The notes under the pieces: generated by a model
Database searches by the model: none
Told to the model about the DNA's origin: nothing
The model's input: the letters and a program-made list of their open reading frames with translations, nothing else
Program-made: the position numbers and the translations under genes
Origin: Agelas oroides
Lineage: Eukaryota > Porifera > Demospongiae > Agelasida > Agelasidae
Assembly: GCA_949130485.1 (NCBI GenBank)
Contig: OX422185.1
Location: 18,231,353-18,295,352 of the forward strand
Length of the DNA stretch: 64,000 nucleotides
Reading direction: 5' to 3'
Shown here: positions 18,718 through 30,552 of the stretch, in pieces
Numbering within the stretch: position 1 is the stretch's first letter
Layout of the letters: each line of letters begins with the position of its first letter

Positions 18718-20780
18718 GAACTGTGAATATAAGCCGCATATCACCGGAATGCAATTAGCTAGATGTAATCAGACTTCAAGTAATGCACTCTTGAAATACC
18801 AGTTGCAAAGTGCGCCCACCTCCGAGAAGTATAGTTGAAGTGTGTTTATAGGTCCTGTAGTAGCAAAAAAGATGTCCTAGCTCTCTGTCGTGATTTTCAA
18901 GACCATTATTGCTACTCAAACGGCGATGTAATGTGTCATGAAATACTGTAACGTGATTGGACCACACTGTATGGTGCGGTGGGACATGGCTACTATACAC
19001 AGTTCACCAGACCCTTCCTTTTTTGCAGAAGTGGATCTGGCTTGTGAGACTAGTTTCAGTCCCACTTGCAGCAGAGATTTATTTCTTTTTCGGGTGCACT
19101 CAGAAGTGAGTAGAGGGCTTTCCTTTCCATCCTTGGGAACTGCTTAGTGTGTGGGAAGAAAAAATTATTGCTCTGTGTGGACGTCACTGAACTGTAGACT
19201 ATTTGGATATTGCCCTGTGACATCTGTCTTGATCTACATCTAGGCATAGAAGTTTTATATTTCTTATAAGTAGTGACTTAAATGCAATGGGTCTGTTTGC
19301 TTTTACAGAACACAAAAAGGAGACAATAATTTTTCATCACCAGCCCACAGACTAAGTTGTAAAAATGAGATTGGAAGTCAGAAGTCCATAGCGCGGTGAC
19401 TTGGAAGCTCAACCCACTATATTTTCAGTAGTAGTTGAACAATCTTGATCTGCATCCTAACTTGTTTGTTTTCATGTTTTATGTACTTTCCTATGCAGGC
19501 ATGAAGTAGCTATCGTGAATCTCATGACCTGGTCAACCCCCTTCAAGTCACTGACTGGCCTGTGATTCACATATTTTGTTGTGTCTTGCATTTTATCAAG
19601 TTTATAATGAACCAGGAAGTGTAAAATAACTTTGTCAGCATAGGATAGGTACCAGATACTCCAGTGTAAGCCTTGGATCACCTGGATGTGGAACCTAGCA
19701 CACCTATGCAATCATGCATACCAGGTTGTAATAAAACAGCCAGTATTGTGCAGTGATTACAGTGGAACAAGACCAAATTTTGCATGCAGTAAGAACAACC
19801 ATTAAACTAAATGTATACCAAAGTGGAGGCTGTTTTGGTGATGAGAACTGCTATTCGGACGGTAAACGTATAGGCGGTTTATAGCGGTCTGATTTGGATG
19901 ATGGTACTAGAACAGCACTGCAGCAGCTTCGGGCACGGTCAACTGGCCCCTTTTTGGTACCATTTTGTTTAGAAGGAGTGGAAGAACACGGTCTGCAAGT
20001 TTTAAAGTAACAGCTATAGTACTTTTAAAGCTATCGTCTTGCAAAAACAAGGCACAAAAATTGCTCGAGACCGGAAACGTGATTTTACAAGACGGTAACA
20101 CATCCGGTTTATAATTAAAATTGTACGCTGGCGGTTCGGCTGTTGTGAACAGACCCTTATGAATGTACAGAAAGTGGGGTCACTCTCCAATTTGAGAGCT
20201 CCAATCAGATTCCGGAGTTGTAATTGGTGTTGAATGATGCAAACAAGTGTATCTGAGGGGCACATTTCACATTTGGTAGCCACAGCTTGGTAAGAAACAG
20301 TAACACGATTAAATGAGGAAGAAGTGGCTGTCAAGAGCATTGTTTGTATGTATTTCAATATTATCATTTCTAAGATTAGGAGAGGGCCAGTATTCGTATC
20401 GTATTGCCATACAATTATGTACTCACTTTCTACACAATCGTCTGCAGCTGGTCTCCCCCCTCCCCCTCCTTCCATATCACATCCTAAGTGTTACATGATG
20501 TAAGCATCTTACATGACATACATTACTGCAAGTGCAAGGCAATGGAAGTATACATACGTAGTACAAAGTTACATTTGAAGTCATTTCAGTTTCAAGAATA
20601 TATGAGTCCCACTGTCCGAGAACAACTAAACTGCAGCAGTAATTCCAATGATCTTAAACGGCTGACATGTGGTGTTCATGTCCTCAAGAGTACACTTTAC
20701 TACGTACTTCATTGTAAGTGTGAGCGGCTTAAGTAAAATAACAATTTTTATTATCCAGTTCATATTTCTATAACAGTATT
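18718..20780. other. No gene recognised
   Basis: Mostly unique AT-rich sequence. Reading frames up to 153 codons (minus strand, about 20014-20475) show no domain and no coding bias that I can see. The stray 34-bp repeat unit at 19178-19230 is the only repeat I could place. Confidence 0.4.
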
Positions 20781-20986
20781 TTCCTATTCCCGTGCCGTGC
20801 AATATCACACGATATTGCACGGGTAGTTATTGCACGGGTAGTTATTGCACGGGCCCTGAGGCTATATACGCGCGATATCCTAGCAACCAGCGTGCGCTTT
20901 AATTAGAACCAGTGCGTTCGAACGGCGAGTTACTCGGGACTTGGTGAGAAGAGACACGACGCTGTTGTGGTAATGGATAATAAATA

Positions 20987-21122
20987 CTTTATTACACTCG
21001 TTAGCGTGCATATCGCGGTTATTGCACTCGTGGGCTGCATTTTCACTCGCCTTCGGCTCGTGAAAATACCACGCCCACTCGTGCAATAACTCGCGATATT
21101 GCACGCTAACTCGTGTAATAAG
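20987..21122. repeat. Palindromic element with TTATTACACTCGTTAGCGTGC arms
   Basis: TTATTACACTCG..AGCGTGC and GCACGCTAAC..TGTAATAA pair, with inner TTATTGCACTCGTG and CACTCGTGCAATAAC, around a TTTTCACTCGCCTTCGG centre. Just upstream (20795-20856) GGGTAGTTATTGCACG is tandemly repeated and a further CGATATTGCACG palindrome occurs. A related hairpin (TATTTTCACGAGCC, AAGTGAAAATA) lies at 34986-35052. Confidence 0.75.
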
Positions 21123-21129
21123 GTATATC

Positions 21130-23211
21130 TACTTAAATTGAGGTTTTCTTCATCTACAAATGTGCAGGTATATTACTAACTAGTATACACACCACACAAT
21201 GTGTGACACACATAGTCTCCCTCCGTTTTTGTAAACTGCAAGTGATTGGAAACTGGAGCTGGAGAAGGCCTGGGAACAAGGGTAGCTTCAAACGGCCACG
21301 CACTCGATATACACAACAGAATAATGTTTGATTTCTACCAGTGACTGCCACATACATATTACCATGGAAACAAGATGCTCACAAATGGGGTCTACAATAT
21401 ACCTATACATAAACATTGCATGATACCACTCAACTAATTTTCACCTTCATTAGGCCCAATATTAGACCTTCCAAAAATGTTTCCCTGAGCCACTTTTGGC
21501 CAGGAAACTGTCTTCGAATGTCTCATGATTGGGCTGCTTATAAACAGTTAATAACACTTGTGGGTTTCAAACGTGACGTCACTGTACAAAGAGACTGACA
21601 GCAAAGACAGCTGAAATTGAAGCGCACATGGCTACCTGTAAGCCAAAATATACTATGACAGACTGTGAAGGCAGGCTGCTCAGTCACAGACATGCACGAA
21701 TGATGTTGGTATATGGCAGATCTTCAGTTCATGATTTTCAGTGTGAAGCTTAGCTCATGCTTGTGCAGCTGCCCTGGCTGACAAACCTTGCTGCTATTAA
21801 ATGCTACATGTGTGCCATGACAAAATATTAAACCAGCAGCTCACTCAGGCTCACCCCTCGATGATCAAGCACCTCCTGAGTACCGAATGCTATGTGATAA
21901 GCTGCCATTTATAGACACTGAATAGGCTCAGCTGTTCACAGAAGACCCTTCCAAAAATTAGAAGGTAAGTGAAAAAGCACAAACCTCAGTGAGGTCCACG
22001 ATTGCAACACAGAAAGCGGGCTTATAAGCAGCTGCACGAACCTAACGCTTGTGGGTTTATATCCGCTTGCAAGAGTGACTATGAATACACTATGAGCAGC
22101 ATGAATCAGGTTATGACAACCATGAATATAAATAAAATCCAACCGGTGTGCCATATCAGCCAATTGGTGACCACACACGTGACCAGAAGTGCCAAGCTTC
22201 ACACTCAAACCGAGCTTAACAAGAACAGTGTGAGGTGGTGGGAAAGGAAAAGGGATGGGCACCATAATAATTGACACCACAATAATCGACACCACAATAA
22301 TCGATACCAAAATAATCCATACCATGATACCGGTACCTATACCTACAATGTTGATACTGGGTTCCTCACGATTTCAATACAATACTTAGCTCACATTGAC
22401 ATTGACATAGCACATTTGGCAGCCATGGGTAGGAAATAGCAACATTGTGAGGACAAAGACTCTCACAAAGAACAAAGTATTTTGGCACTGGACCTTAATA
22501 CATTTGGGCAGGGGCTGTTTGGGACCGTATTGTATCAAAATGCCACGCAATTACTCAGTAACAAAGCTTGAGAAAACAACCACCTCTTATCTTCCGTGCA
22601 AGTTACGCTCAGTTTGTAAACAACAAAGTGTAGCTGCCTTGGTTATAAGCAACTCCACAAACCTAACGCTTGTGGGTTTCATATCCGCTATGAATACTGA
22701 TTTGATCCATGAATATTGGTAGCTATTCATACGCAATAAGATGGTCTAGCCAAACACAGTTCTTGCCAGAAAGATCGCCAACCCCTATCTGGGTAGCATC
22801 AGCTACTAAGTAGCCTTGCATTTTGCTGCAGCCAACTTCTCTCAGTCTGTATGTTTAACCTCAAGTATAAGTGTCGCTCAGACAATTTATATTAGCCCTC
22901 AGCAGTGTTGAACTAACTTCAATACTACTTTCACATAGGCTAAGGATCACGGCGGCTATAAGGCAACGTTTGAGGGTCTGCCCAATGTTCAGAGTTCCTC
23001 TACAACACATAACAGTGAGAGAGCTACCTCGCTGGATGGCAATTCCACATGTATTGTCGGCAAAGTTCAAAGCATCTGCATTTCCAGTCAATTAAAAGTT
23101 ATCCATTATTCCGTACTCCACATTTTACCGACTCCCCAAAGATGGTCCAGCCAAACACAGTTCTTACCAGACGTATCACACAAAGTACTATTGTCCTACC
23201 CAAGTACCTCC
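21130..23211. other. No gene; several CTTGTGGGTTT interspersed repeats
   Basis: Diverged copies of a repeat ending CTAACGCTTGTGGGTTT then ATATCCGCT lie at about 21465-21575, 21945-22110 and 22590-22720; others are at 10770, 12300, 16930, 55130 and 56445. CACCACAATAATCGA-type units repeat four times at 22262-22325. Other frames show no domain. Confidence 0.5.
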
Positions 23212-23542
23212 TACCGTATAGCGGAAAATTTTCGCTGGTCCAAATTTTCGCGGTTTTAAGTTTAGCGCAATATATTGACCACGCCCTTTTATCATCGCCC
23301 GGCTAACAGAGGACGAAAGATCTCCTGTGGGAGAGGGTAGGAAGTCGTCTGCCGGTTTGAAATAGCGATACAGTGCTACAGTCAGATCAAGCGAGACTAG
23401 CGCACAAAACGCATGTGTGAAAATTTCCACGAGTTCAAAAGCTCATGTGTTGAAATTTACGTGGTTCATATTTTTGCGTTTTGGTCGTGGGTCGCAAAAA
23501 ACGTGAAAATTTGGACCTCGCAAAATTTCCCACTATACGGTA
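23212..23542. mobile_element. MITE with TACCGTATAG ends, copy 2
   Basis: The ends TACCGTATAGCGGAAAATTT and AAATTTCCCACTATACGGTA are bounded by TA. It is in inverse orientation to copy 1 (1704-2108). Its minus strand encodes the same peptide as copy 1 (SLDLTVALYRYFKPADD, GDLSSSVS). Confidence 0.8.
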
Positions 23543-23689
23543 CTACTGGCGTAGCAATTCTGGAAAATTGGTCTTTCAGTTTGTTCTCAGGACTGGCTTG
23601 CATTATGAGTGATCTACATACCAATAGCTCCTCTTTGTAAAGTGTCATGGGTCATATAAAACTAATACCTGATTTCAATCCAAACTCAT

Positions 23690-24265
23690 CTACATTCCAT
23701 ATATAGCATCATGTACATTCCATATATTGCATCATGTACATTCCATATATAGCATCATGTACATGCCATATATAGCATCATGTACATTCCATATATAGCA
23801 TCATGTACATTCCATATATAGCATCATGTACATTCCATATATAGCATCATGTACATTCCATATATAGCATCATGTACATTCCATATATAGCATCATGTAC
23901 ATGCCATATATAGCATCATGTACATTCCATATATAGCATCATGTACATTCCATATATAGCATCATGTACATTCCATATATAGCATCATGTACATGCCATA
24001 TATAGCATCATGTACATGCCATATATAGCATCATGTACATACCAATATATAGCATCATGTACATTCCATATATAGCATCATGTACATGCCATATATAGCA
24101 TCATGTACATTCCATATATAGCATCATGTACATGCCATATATAGCATCATGTACATTCCATATATAGCATCATGTACATTCCATATATAGCATCATATAC
24201 ATTCCATATATAGCATCATGTACATTCCATATATAGCATCATGTACATGACATATATAGCATCAA
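23690..24265. repeat. 23-bp satellite array, about 24 units
   Basis: The unit is ATATAGCATCATGTACATTCC plus AT, almost unbroken from 23699 to 24262. Variants (ACATGCC, ACATACCA, CATATAC) recur in patterns, suggesting expansion by unequal exchange or slippage. No coding role. Confidence 0.95.
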
Positions 24266-24294
24266 AGTTTGCAACGACCAACAAAGATCAGCTA

Positions 24295-24670
24295 TAGCCT
24301 CGTTCCCAGGCTCCCCCGCTCGGAACACAAACACTGAAGTTGTGCAGGCGGGGAGAGCCTGGTATTTTTTCTCATGTGAACAGCGTCAAAGGCAGAAAGG
24401 GGTAGAAAGACCTTAATTGTGCGTGGGCATACCCAAAGACTCAAAACAGTAGAAAGAGTGAAGGTAGTGGGTGACTTACTTCACATATATAGCTAGCGAG
24501 AGACGAACATCCTACATACAGAGCGTTGAACATATAGTTGGATGAACAGCACTTAAAACATTGCCTTTCTGTTCTGAAAATTCCAATTACGTCATTATCA
24601 CGTGAGAAAAGATACCACACTCTCCCCGTGTATTCACGTTTCAGTGCGCGGGAGCCTGGGAACGAGGCTA
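24295..24670. mobile_element. TAGCCTCG-family MITE with perfect 9-bp target duplication
   Basis: The ends TAGCCTCGTTCCCAGGCTCC and GGGAGCCTGGGAACGAGG are flanked by GATCAGCTA at 24286-24294 and 24671-24679. The interior has a second inverted layer (GAGAGCCTGGTATTTTTTCTC and GGTATCTTTTCTCACG-type inverse). No coding. Confidence 0.9.
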
Positions 24671-24999
24671 GATCAGCTAGAGACCAGCTATTAGATACCA
24701 GCTACAGATGATTCGATACATACCTAGTGATTGCATGGGTGACAGTCACATGTAGAACTACTTTCTCCCACTCGATGTATACAGGACATAGATGCGTATA
24801 TACATCATAGTGGACAGATAGGGCATGCCAGTCGGGGCTCATATGCGCTTTGTAGATGTGTGAATATCTGGTAAGTTCATGAAGCGTGTATGAGCCCCAT
24901 CCTTAAAGGAAGTTCAGTAGCAATGTGAGTGAAATGCGCAATGGAATAATCTTCGATGGCATTAATTAGAGTATAAGCCCAACAACTGTCAGTGCACCA

Positions 25000-25792
25000 T
25001 AGTCTCACGAAAGAGCGCCCATGGGCAGAGCACCTTACAAGTCTGCTAAACTCAGGGGTGGGTGTTCTTTCAAGTGTTTCCACATTTAACCACCAAAGTG
25101 CACCCATATGTCATGTTCATAGTGACTCAATGCCCTTGAAGCAAACAATTGGAGAAACATATCGTACCATGAACTAAGCTGCCAGCCTTTGAAGTCAAGT
25201 CCTGATGGCACACAACACTCTGAATAGACAACACTCCGGATAGCAATATGTCACCATGAGCATGGCAAACTTTGCTAGAGGAGCAAAACTGTATTATCCG
25301 TCTACACAAAGCAACCTTGGAACACCCTTCAGTAAAGTATGACACAAAGTTTCCTACCTCAGATATGCTTAGCACTTGAGGCTGTGCTTCATAAAACCCA
25401 ACGAATGCGCTCTATTAGTCACACAAAGCTCACTCCAGGGTGGGTGCTCGCCCCATACAGGAAGTTGGGTAGGGGTAGTCTATCAAGCCAGACCATCTCT
25501 CACCCTCCAGAAAAGTGAGAGGGTCTAGCAGATGTTATTAGTATTCATTGTTCACAGCTTGTTTAATCTGCAACCCTAAAACTGCTCCAGTATTAGTCTT
25601 ACATACTGAAACCAACGTGTTGCTACTGTCTCAAAACTGAACAGTAAGATCTGATTGGTCAGCATCTCATGCATACTAATAACATCTGCTAGAGCCTCTC
25701 TCACTTACCTGAAGGGTGAGAGAGGGTCTGGCTTGATAGACTAGGTAGGGGGTGGGTGCCCTTTCAAGGGTGGGCGCTCTTTTGTGACACTA
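25000..25792. mobile_element. AAAGAGCGCCCA-family inverted-repeat element with nested insertion
   Basis: The left end is TAGTCTCACGAAAGAGCGCC and the right end the inverse GGGCGCTCTTTTGTGACACTA. Family members lie at 45570-46030 and 51318-51662, and solo ends at 14305 and 54650-54705. A separate element (25476-25743) is nested inside. Confidence 0.7.
25476..25743. mobile_element. Nested MITE with TAGTCTATCAAGC ends and 8-bp target duplication
   Basis: The ends TAGTCTATCAAGCCAGACC and GGTCTGGCTTGATAGACTA are perfect inverse repeats; an inner pair CTAGCAGATGTTATTAGTAT and ATACTAATAACATCTGCTAG is also exact. GGTAGGGG flanks both sides (25468-25475 and 25744-25751). An 8-bp duplication fits hAT-type elements. 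Confidence 0.9.
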
Positions 25793-26612
25793 CGGTATCA
25801 ATACAATATGCATTGCTATTGTATAACAAAAATGCATTGGACAACACTAATTCTTTCATCCTCTCACTTCATGTCAGAACAAGTGTCTGCACTCGGTCTA
25901 TTATCATCAATTACTAGGTGGCAAAAAGCCAGAAAAAAAGGCACCGTTTTGAATATTGTTTAACCAACCATACATTCAACACTCAGGGCCATAGCCATCA
26001 GATTTGAAGTGGTCAGGTTACTGGTGCGTGTGTATTCACCAGACGACAAAGTTTGACATGGATGAATGTCTACCTTTTCTGCCCATTGCGCTGTACAGCA
26101 CTGGTTTTGGCTTCCTGATCATTCACTAATCTTGCAAGCCACACCCTTAGAAGATGAGGCTTGCGAGACTAATCGTTCGCTTGGAAGAACGACAAATTGT
26201 TGGGAGGAAGACTAGAAAAAAGACTCTTTCGCACTGTTTTCAGCCATCTTGCAAGTTTCAATATGTCACCTCCCAACACGCGCCATGTGCGTGTGGGCCT
26301 TGCGTGGGCGTCTGCCAAGCAATGGTGCTAGTTGGCGACGCCAAGCAAGCCATGAGTGAGTAACAACCATATTTCTTGAGCCCGAGCGAGCAATACAGGG
26401 CAGTATCACATGCAAGGCTTCACCAGTGCATTACTAGATCACAGCATACAGACCATGTCAGTAGCTACCAGGCATATTGTACTCGGTCTGTTTACTGCAA
26501 TAAATCTCTGGCACTGTGCTATAACTATAATATAAACCCCTTCTCACTCACGCTCGCCCCAAATATACACCCCTTTTCATGGAATATTTCTTCATTTTGT
26601 ACGAATTACTAT
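25793..26612. other. No gene recognised
   Basis: Unique sequence with a CCTTGCAAGCC-type stretch near 26130 and one GCTCGCCCC end near 26548. No supported coding region. Confidence 0.4.
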
Positions 26613-27085
26613 GGTAACAAAGCCAAAATTCAAAGAGATGCTTATCACAATCACCTGATCCCAATGCTACCATATAAGGTAACAGTGGAATCTGCTGCCT
26701 GTTTGGGGGGCGTATTAGTATCGGCAGTTGAACTAGCACAAAGTCAGGACTGCAGGAGCAACCTGTATCAAAGAACTCACGTGAAGTCAGTTACTGAGAA
26801 GTGAATCAAGTCAATCTATCATACACAAAGAAGGTAGGAAGTTTGATACATTAGGACAAGCAAAATTAATTGTTACTTTATCATTCCTGTCTGTGCCCAT
26901 TTTAACTGTCTGTACAGGGGTTTTTTAACGTCACGGTTGGTGGGCAGGGTTTCAGCACTGTCTGATTGGCTAAATTACAGCTTTACTACTGGGTTTGCTA
27001 GAAGTTTTTCTGAAAATTATTACGAATTTAAAAATGAAATTAAAATCCCAACTACGGATAGTTAGTAGGATGAGAAACTAACTAG
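26613..27085. repeat. Shared upstream segment of kinase copy 2 (distal part)
   Basis: TAACAAAGCCAAAATTCAAA, CAATGCTACCATATAAGGTA, AAAGTCAGGACTGCAGGAGC, AAGAAGGTAGGAAGTTTGAT and AATCCCAACTACGGATAG follow in the family order, ending GGATGAGAAACTAACTA. The proximal part (TAAGTTTGCTTAG, TATATGCATAG) does not follow here but resumes at about 28163, so about 1.07 kb is inserted. Confidence 0.7.
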
Positions 27086-28160
27086 GGGTACATACATGCA
27101 GAAAGTCTCGTGCGCAAAGCTGAGCCTGACTACTATTGTCGAGACACTAAGCATAAATAGTAGAGTAGCAGGAAAGGGATTGGAAACTTGGTGGTGGTAG
27201 AGATACCATCTGTACATGATGATAGGCATATACCTGTCTTTATGTAGGCAGGAGAAAGTTCATTAAGCCAGAGTAGACCAGTAGTTTGACACTTATTTGA
27301 CACCTACGAGGGCACTAAAAGCCTAACCCGGATGGTTAAACATAGGCACACTATAGAATAGTAGCCTCGTTCCCAGGCCTCCCCCGTTTTCGTTCTTTGC
27401 TTTGCGTTCAGTATAATACACACTCTTCCGCCTCCGTGTATTATACTGAACACAAACTGAAGAACAAAAAACGGGGTGGGCCTGGGAACGAGGCTAATAG
27501 AATAGCACAAATACAAAGAGGGTGTTGATTGAGTTTCCAATCCCTGTCCTACTGCTCTGCTATCTATGCACTAAATGATAGACTATGATAGCTACCTGAG
27601 CCTATTACCTATGCTATTTATTGGCCTGGGTACGAGGCTAGACAGTCCTTGATCAGTAGCTGTTGAAAGTGGAAAGCCAGTCTTTTCTTCAGTCAGTCCA
27701 GAACTGTTGAACAAGGGAGTTCAGTTAGGGTAGACAAACGGCAATACACAGCCAATAAGAGGAGTGTAGAAAACTGCTAAGCGATGTAGATAGAGATGGG
27801 TGTGTACGCCAAATTCGCTCGCTTGTTTGGATGAAAGTCGACCTGGAAACTCACGCTGAGCTCACTCGCTTGCTCAGTAGTGCTATCCACGATCGAGATC
27901 AGCTACGGAGGCAGAGATTCACGCTGAACTCCTTGCAGCGCCATATTGAACAATGAACTGGAGCTAGTTCAACAGCTTACTCAGTAGCGATGGGGATCAC
28001 GTGTGCTTGAAGCTTGTGGGGGGCCCCCTGGGGGCCAAAAGTGTGACATATAGTTGACATTGCAGGGCCGAGACTGCAACGCGACTGCACAGCCTCCTAT
28101 ATGTACGTCACGCCTTTACGCCTATGTCACGATTACTAAGCCCTGCTCCGCTTCGCTGCA
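27086..28160. other. ~1.07-kb insertion in the upstream region of kinase copy 2
   Basis: This DNA interrupts the family's upstream segment. It contains the MITE at 27362-27496, a solo TGGGTACGAGGCTA end at about 27627, and near 27800-27960 a diverged inverse copy of sequence at 12600-12740 (GATGAAAGTCGA, CACGCTGAGCTCACTCGCTT). No coding region is recognisable. The short GCTCCGCTTCGCTGCACTC at 28145-28163 may be the insertion edge. Confidence 0.5.
27362..27496. mobile_element. TAGCCTCG-family MITE, near-perfect palindrome, 9-bp target duplication
   Basis: The ends TAGCCTCGTTCCCAGGCC and CCTGGGAACGAGGCTA continue through CCCCCGTTTT, GTTCTTTG and TTCAGTATAATACACA with inverse partners, so almost the whole element is one hairpin. 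ATAGAATAG flanks both sides (27353-27361 and 27497-27505). Confidence 0.95.
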
Positions 28161-28236
28161 CTCGGCTTAGCTCTATATGCATAGCATGTATAAATTACTG
28201 CAGTTGTAACTTTCACTTGCAGGTCTTGAAGAAACA
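28161..28236 (+). promoter_or_regulatory. TATA-like core promoter or splice acceptor of kinase copy 2
   Basis: TATAAA at 28189-28194 and TTGCAGGTCTTGAA with the A of CAG at 28221 (32 nt apart). The leader to the ATG at 28237 would be about 16 nt. The same two readings apply as for copy 1. Confidence 0.4.
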
Positions 28237-30552
28237 ATGGCTCAGCAGCCCCAGCCACAGTATGAGTTTCACTATCAAAGAGTTGAACTCCTCAAAACTG
28301 AGTCTCTTGGCATTGGGTCATACGGTGCCGTCTGCAAGGCCATGTGTGATGACCTGCCCTGTGCTGCTAAAATTCTCCACCCCGCCCTCTTTCAGTTCAC
28401 TGCCCCAGGAACTACAAGTGTTATGAGAAAGTTTGAGCAAGAGTGTCGTCTTTTGAGTGCCATAAAGCACCCACACATTGTCCAGTACTTGGGCACATAC
28501 CATGATCCTGAGTTGAGGCTGCCGGTGCTCCTAATGGAGTTAATGGATGAGAGTTTGACCCGATTCTTGGAGCGATCTCGCGAACCAATCCCCTATCACA
28601 CTGAGGTGAATCTCTGCCACGACATAGCCCTGGCTCTTTCCTACCTCCACTCCAATGGCATCATTCATCGTGATCTATCAAGCAACAATGTGTTACTGAT
28701 TGCAGGTAGCAGGGCCAAAGTGACTGACTTTGGAATGGTGAAGCTTTACGATGTAAACCGGAGCACCGCCCACCTCACCTCCCTCACGATGTGCCCAGGT
28801 ACAATGGCATACATGTCCCCAGAAGCACTAGGGGAGCCTCCCATGTACACTGACAAGCTGGACAGCTTCTCTCTCGGTGTTCTGTGTGTTCAGATCATGA
28901 CCCGCCAGTTTCCTGACCCTGGGGATCGTTTCCAGATCATGGAAATTAATGATCCAAGGATACCCTCTGGAAGAGTTAAAGTGGACATTCCAGAAATCAA
29001 ACGTCGACAATCCCACATTGACCTGATTGACCCAGCTCACCCCCTGATGCAAGTTGGTCTAGACTGCCTAAAGGACAGAGACAGAGAAAGGCCATCTTGT
29101 CACGAGCTTTGTGGTCACATGTCCGCACTAAAAGCATCCCCCAAGTACACTGAGAGTGTGCAGCAGTCTCAAGTGAATACCAAACCAACACAAAGTGCCA
29201 ACAGAGAAAGTAGAGAGAGAGAAATACAACAATCACAGCAGATACGAGACCTTCAACAACAGCTGCACACACACCGTGACCAGCTGCACACACAGAGTGA
29301 CCAGCTGCAAGAGAAGGAACAAGAAAATCAGCAACAACGGCAGCAGATTCTGGGACTACGGACTCTTCTCACTGCCAAAGATGACCAACTAGCTGGTAAA
29401 GACCACCAGCTACAACAGAAAGAAGCAGCCATGGCTGCACACCAGCAAGAGATTCAGCAGCTCAGACAACAGCTGCAATCCAGTGAGCAGGTAGCTGCAG
29501 AGTTCCAGCGAAACCTTCTGGACAGAGAGAAGATGAATCGAGATCTGCAGAGACAAGTCCTAGAACTGCAACAGCAGTTGAGGCAGAGAGGAGGTCAGAG
29601 ACGAGAGAAGGGGGAGGCTAGTCGTGCAGCAGCAAGTGGGGGTAGCATCAAGCTGAGGTGGAGGAAGGGTGGGAGGGCACCATGTAAGATGTGTGGAGAA
29701 GTGTCTGCTGTGGATGGGAGTGTGGCATATTTCCTACCAGATGGGTACAAGAGTGTATTTGCCTACAATTCCACTAATAACAAATGGTCTGAACTTCCCA
29801 AGTGTCCTAACGATGGTTTTAGTCTAGCAATGGTCAACAGTCTCCTCACTGCCGTTGGTGGGGAGACATCAAACCGTGAAGTTACAAACTCACTCTTCAG
29901 CCTCACTGATAATAAGTGGACAAAACGGTTTCCTCCTATGCCAACCAAGCGCTGGTTCACTGTTGCAGTGTGCAGTGGCAGGTCTCTGGTTGTGGCAGGA
30001 GGAGCGGGAGAACACAAGAAACTGAGTACTGTTGAAGTGATGGACACAGAGACTCTACAGTGGTCCACAGCCACCAGCCTCCCACACCCACTCTACCAAG
30101 CATCAGCAACACTCTGTGGAGACCAGGTTTACATGATGGGAGGTTTTGATCAGAATAACAAACAATCAAAGTCGGTATTCACCAGCTCACTGGATACCCT
30201 CCTCCAATCTTGCCAGCCACAGTCCCTGGGAGCACGACTGAAGACTTTGTCATTAGCTAGCAGACCTAAAGTGTGGCACCAGCTAGCTGACACCCCAGTT
30301 ACCTTATCCACATGTGCCTCACTGCATGGACGACTGCTGGCAGTGGGTGGGAAGGATTCAGATGATAACAGGACAACTGCCATTCACATGTACAACACAA
30401 CAACCAACTCCTGGGAGGTCATCAGCCACATGACAACAGGTCGATCTCAATGTTTAGTGGCAGTCCTACCTCACAATGAACTCATGGTAGTGGGTGGGCT
30501 TATGACTTATGCCGAGACTGACTCTGTACAAATTGCTAGCATCGTTAGATAA
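28237..30552 (+). CDS. Kinase / coiled-coil / Kelch protein, copy 2 (771 aa), fully intact
   Basis: The most complete member. Kinase: LGIGSYGAVCKA loop, AAKIL with K45, HRDLSSNN (144-151), DFG (164-166), SPE (194-196), and a C-lobe ending with DRERPSCHELC. Coiled coil: about residues 310-470, with HTHRDQLHTQSDQLQ-type repeats and EFQRNLLDREKM and LQRQVLELQQQL heptads absent from copy 1. Kelch region: about 485-771, with YNSTNNKW, LLTAVGG, LVVAGG, MMGGFDQ, LLAVGG and LMVVGG blades. All kinase motifs are canonical, so catalytic activity is expected. The sequence shows no targeting signal. The propeller probably recognises a peptide or protein and the coiled coil brings kinases together; the biological role is unknown. 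Confidence 0.93.
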   Translation: MAQQPQPQYEFHYQRVELLKTESLGIGSYGAVCKAMCDDLPCAAKILHPALFQFTAPGTTSVMRKFEQECRLLSAIKHPHIVQYLGTYHDPELRLPVLLMELMDESLTRFLERSREPIPYHTEVNLCHDIALALSYLHSNGIIHRDLSSNNVLLIAGSRAKVTDFGMVKLYDVNRSTAHLTSLTMCPGTMAYMSPEALGEPPMYTDKLDSFSLGVLCVQIMTRQFPDPGDRFQIMEINDPRIPSGRVKVDIPEIKRRQSHIDLIDPAHPLMQVGLDCLKDRDRERPSCHELCGHMSALKASPKYTESVQQSQVNTKPTQSANRESREREIQQSQQIRDLQQQLHTHRDQLHTQSDQLQEKEQENQQQRQQILGLRTLLTAKDDQLAGKDHQLQQKEAAMAAHQQEIQQLRQQLQSSEQVAAEFQRNLLDREKMNRDLQRQVLELQQQLRQRGGQRREKGEASRAAASGGSIKLRWRKGGRAPCKMCGEVSAVDGSVAYFLPDGYKSVFAYNSTNNKWSELPKCPNDGFSLAMVNSLLTAVGGETSNREVTNSLFSLTDNKWTKRFPPMPTKRWFTVAVCSGRSLVVAGGAGEHKKLSTVEVMDTETLQWSTATSLPHPLYQASATLCGDQVYMMGGFDQNNKQSKSVFTSSLDTLLQSCQPQSLGARLKTLSLASRPKVWHQLADTPVTLSTCASLHGRLLAVGGKDSDDNRTTAIHMYNTTTNSWEVISHMTTGRSQCLVAVLPHNELMVVGGLMTYAETDSVQIASIVR

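Noticed and set aside
20014..20475. 153-codon minus-strand frame
   Set aside because: No recognisable domain and no supporting splice or promoter signals; likely chance.
23690..24265. CRISPR array
   Set aside because: The 23-bp units are directly tandem with no unique spacers, and the genome is eukaryotic.
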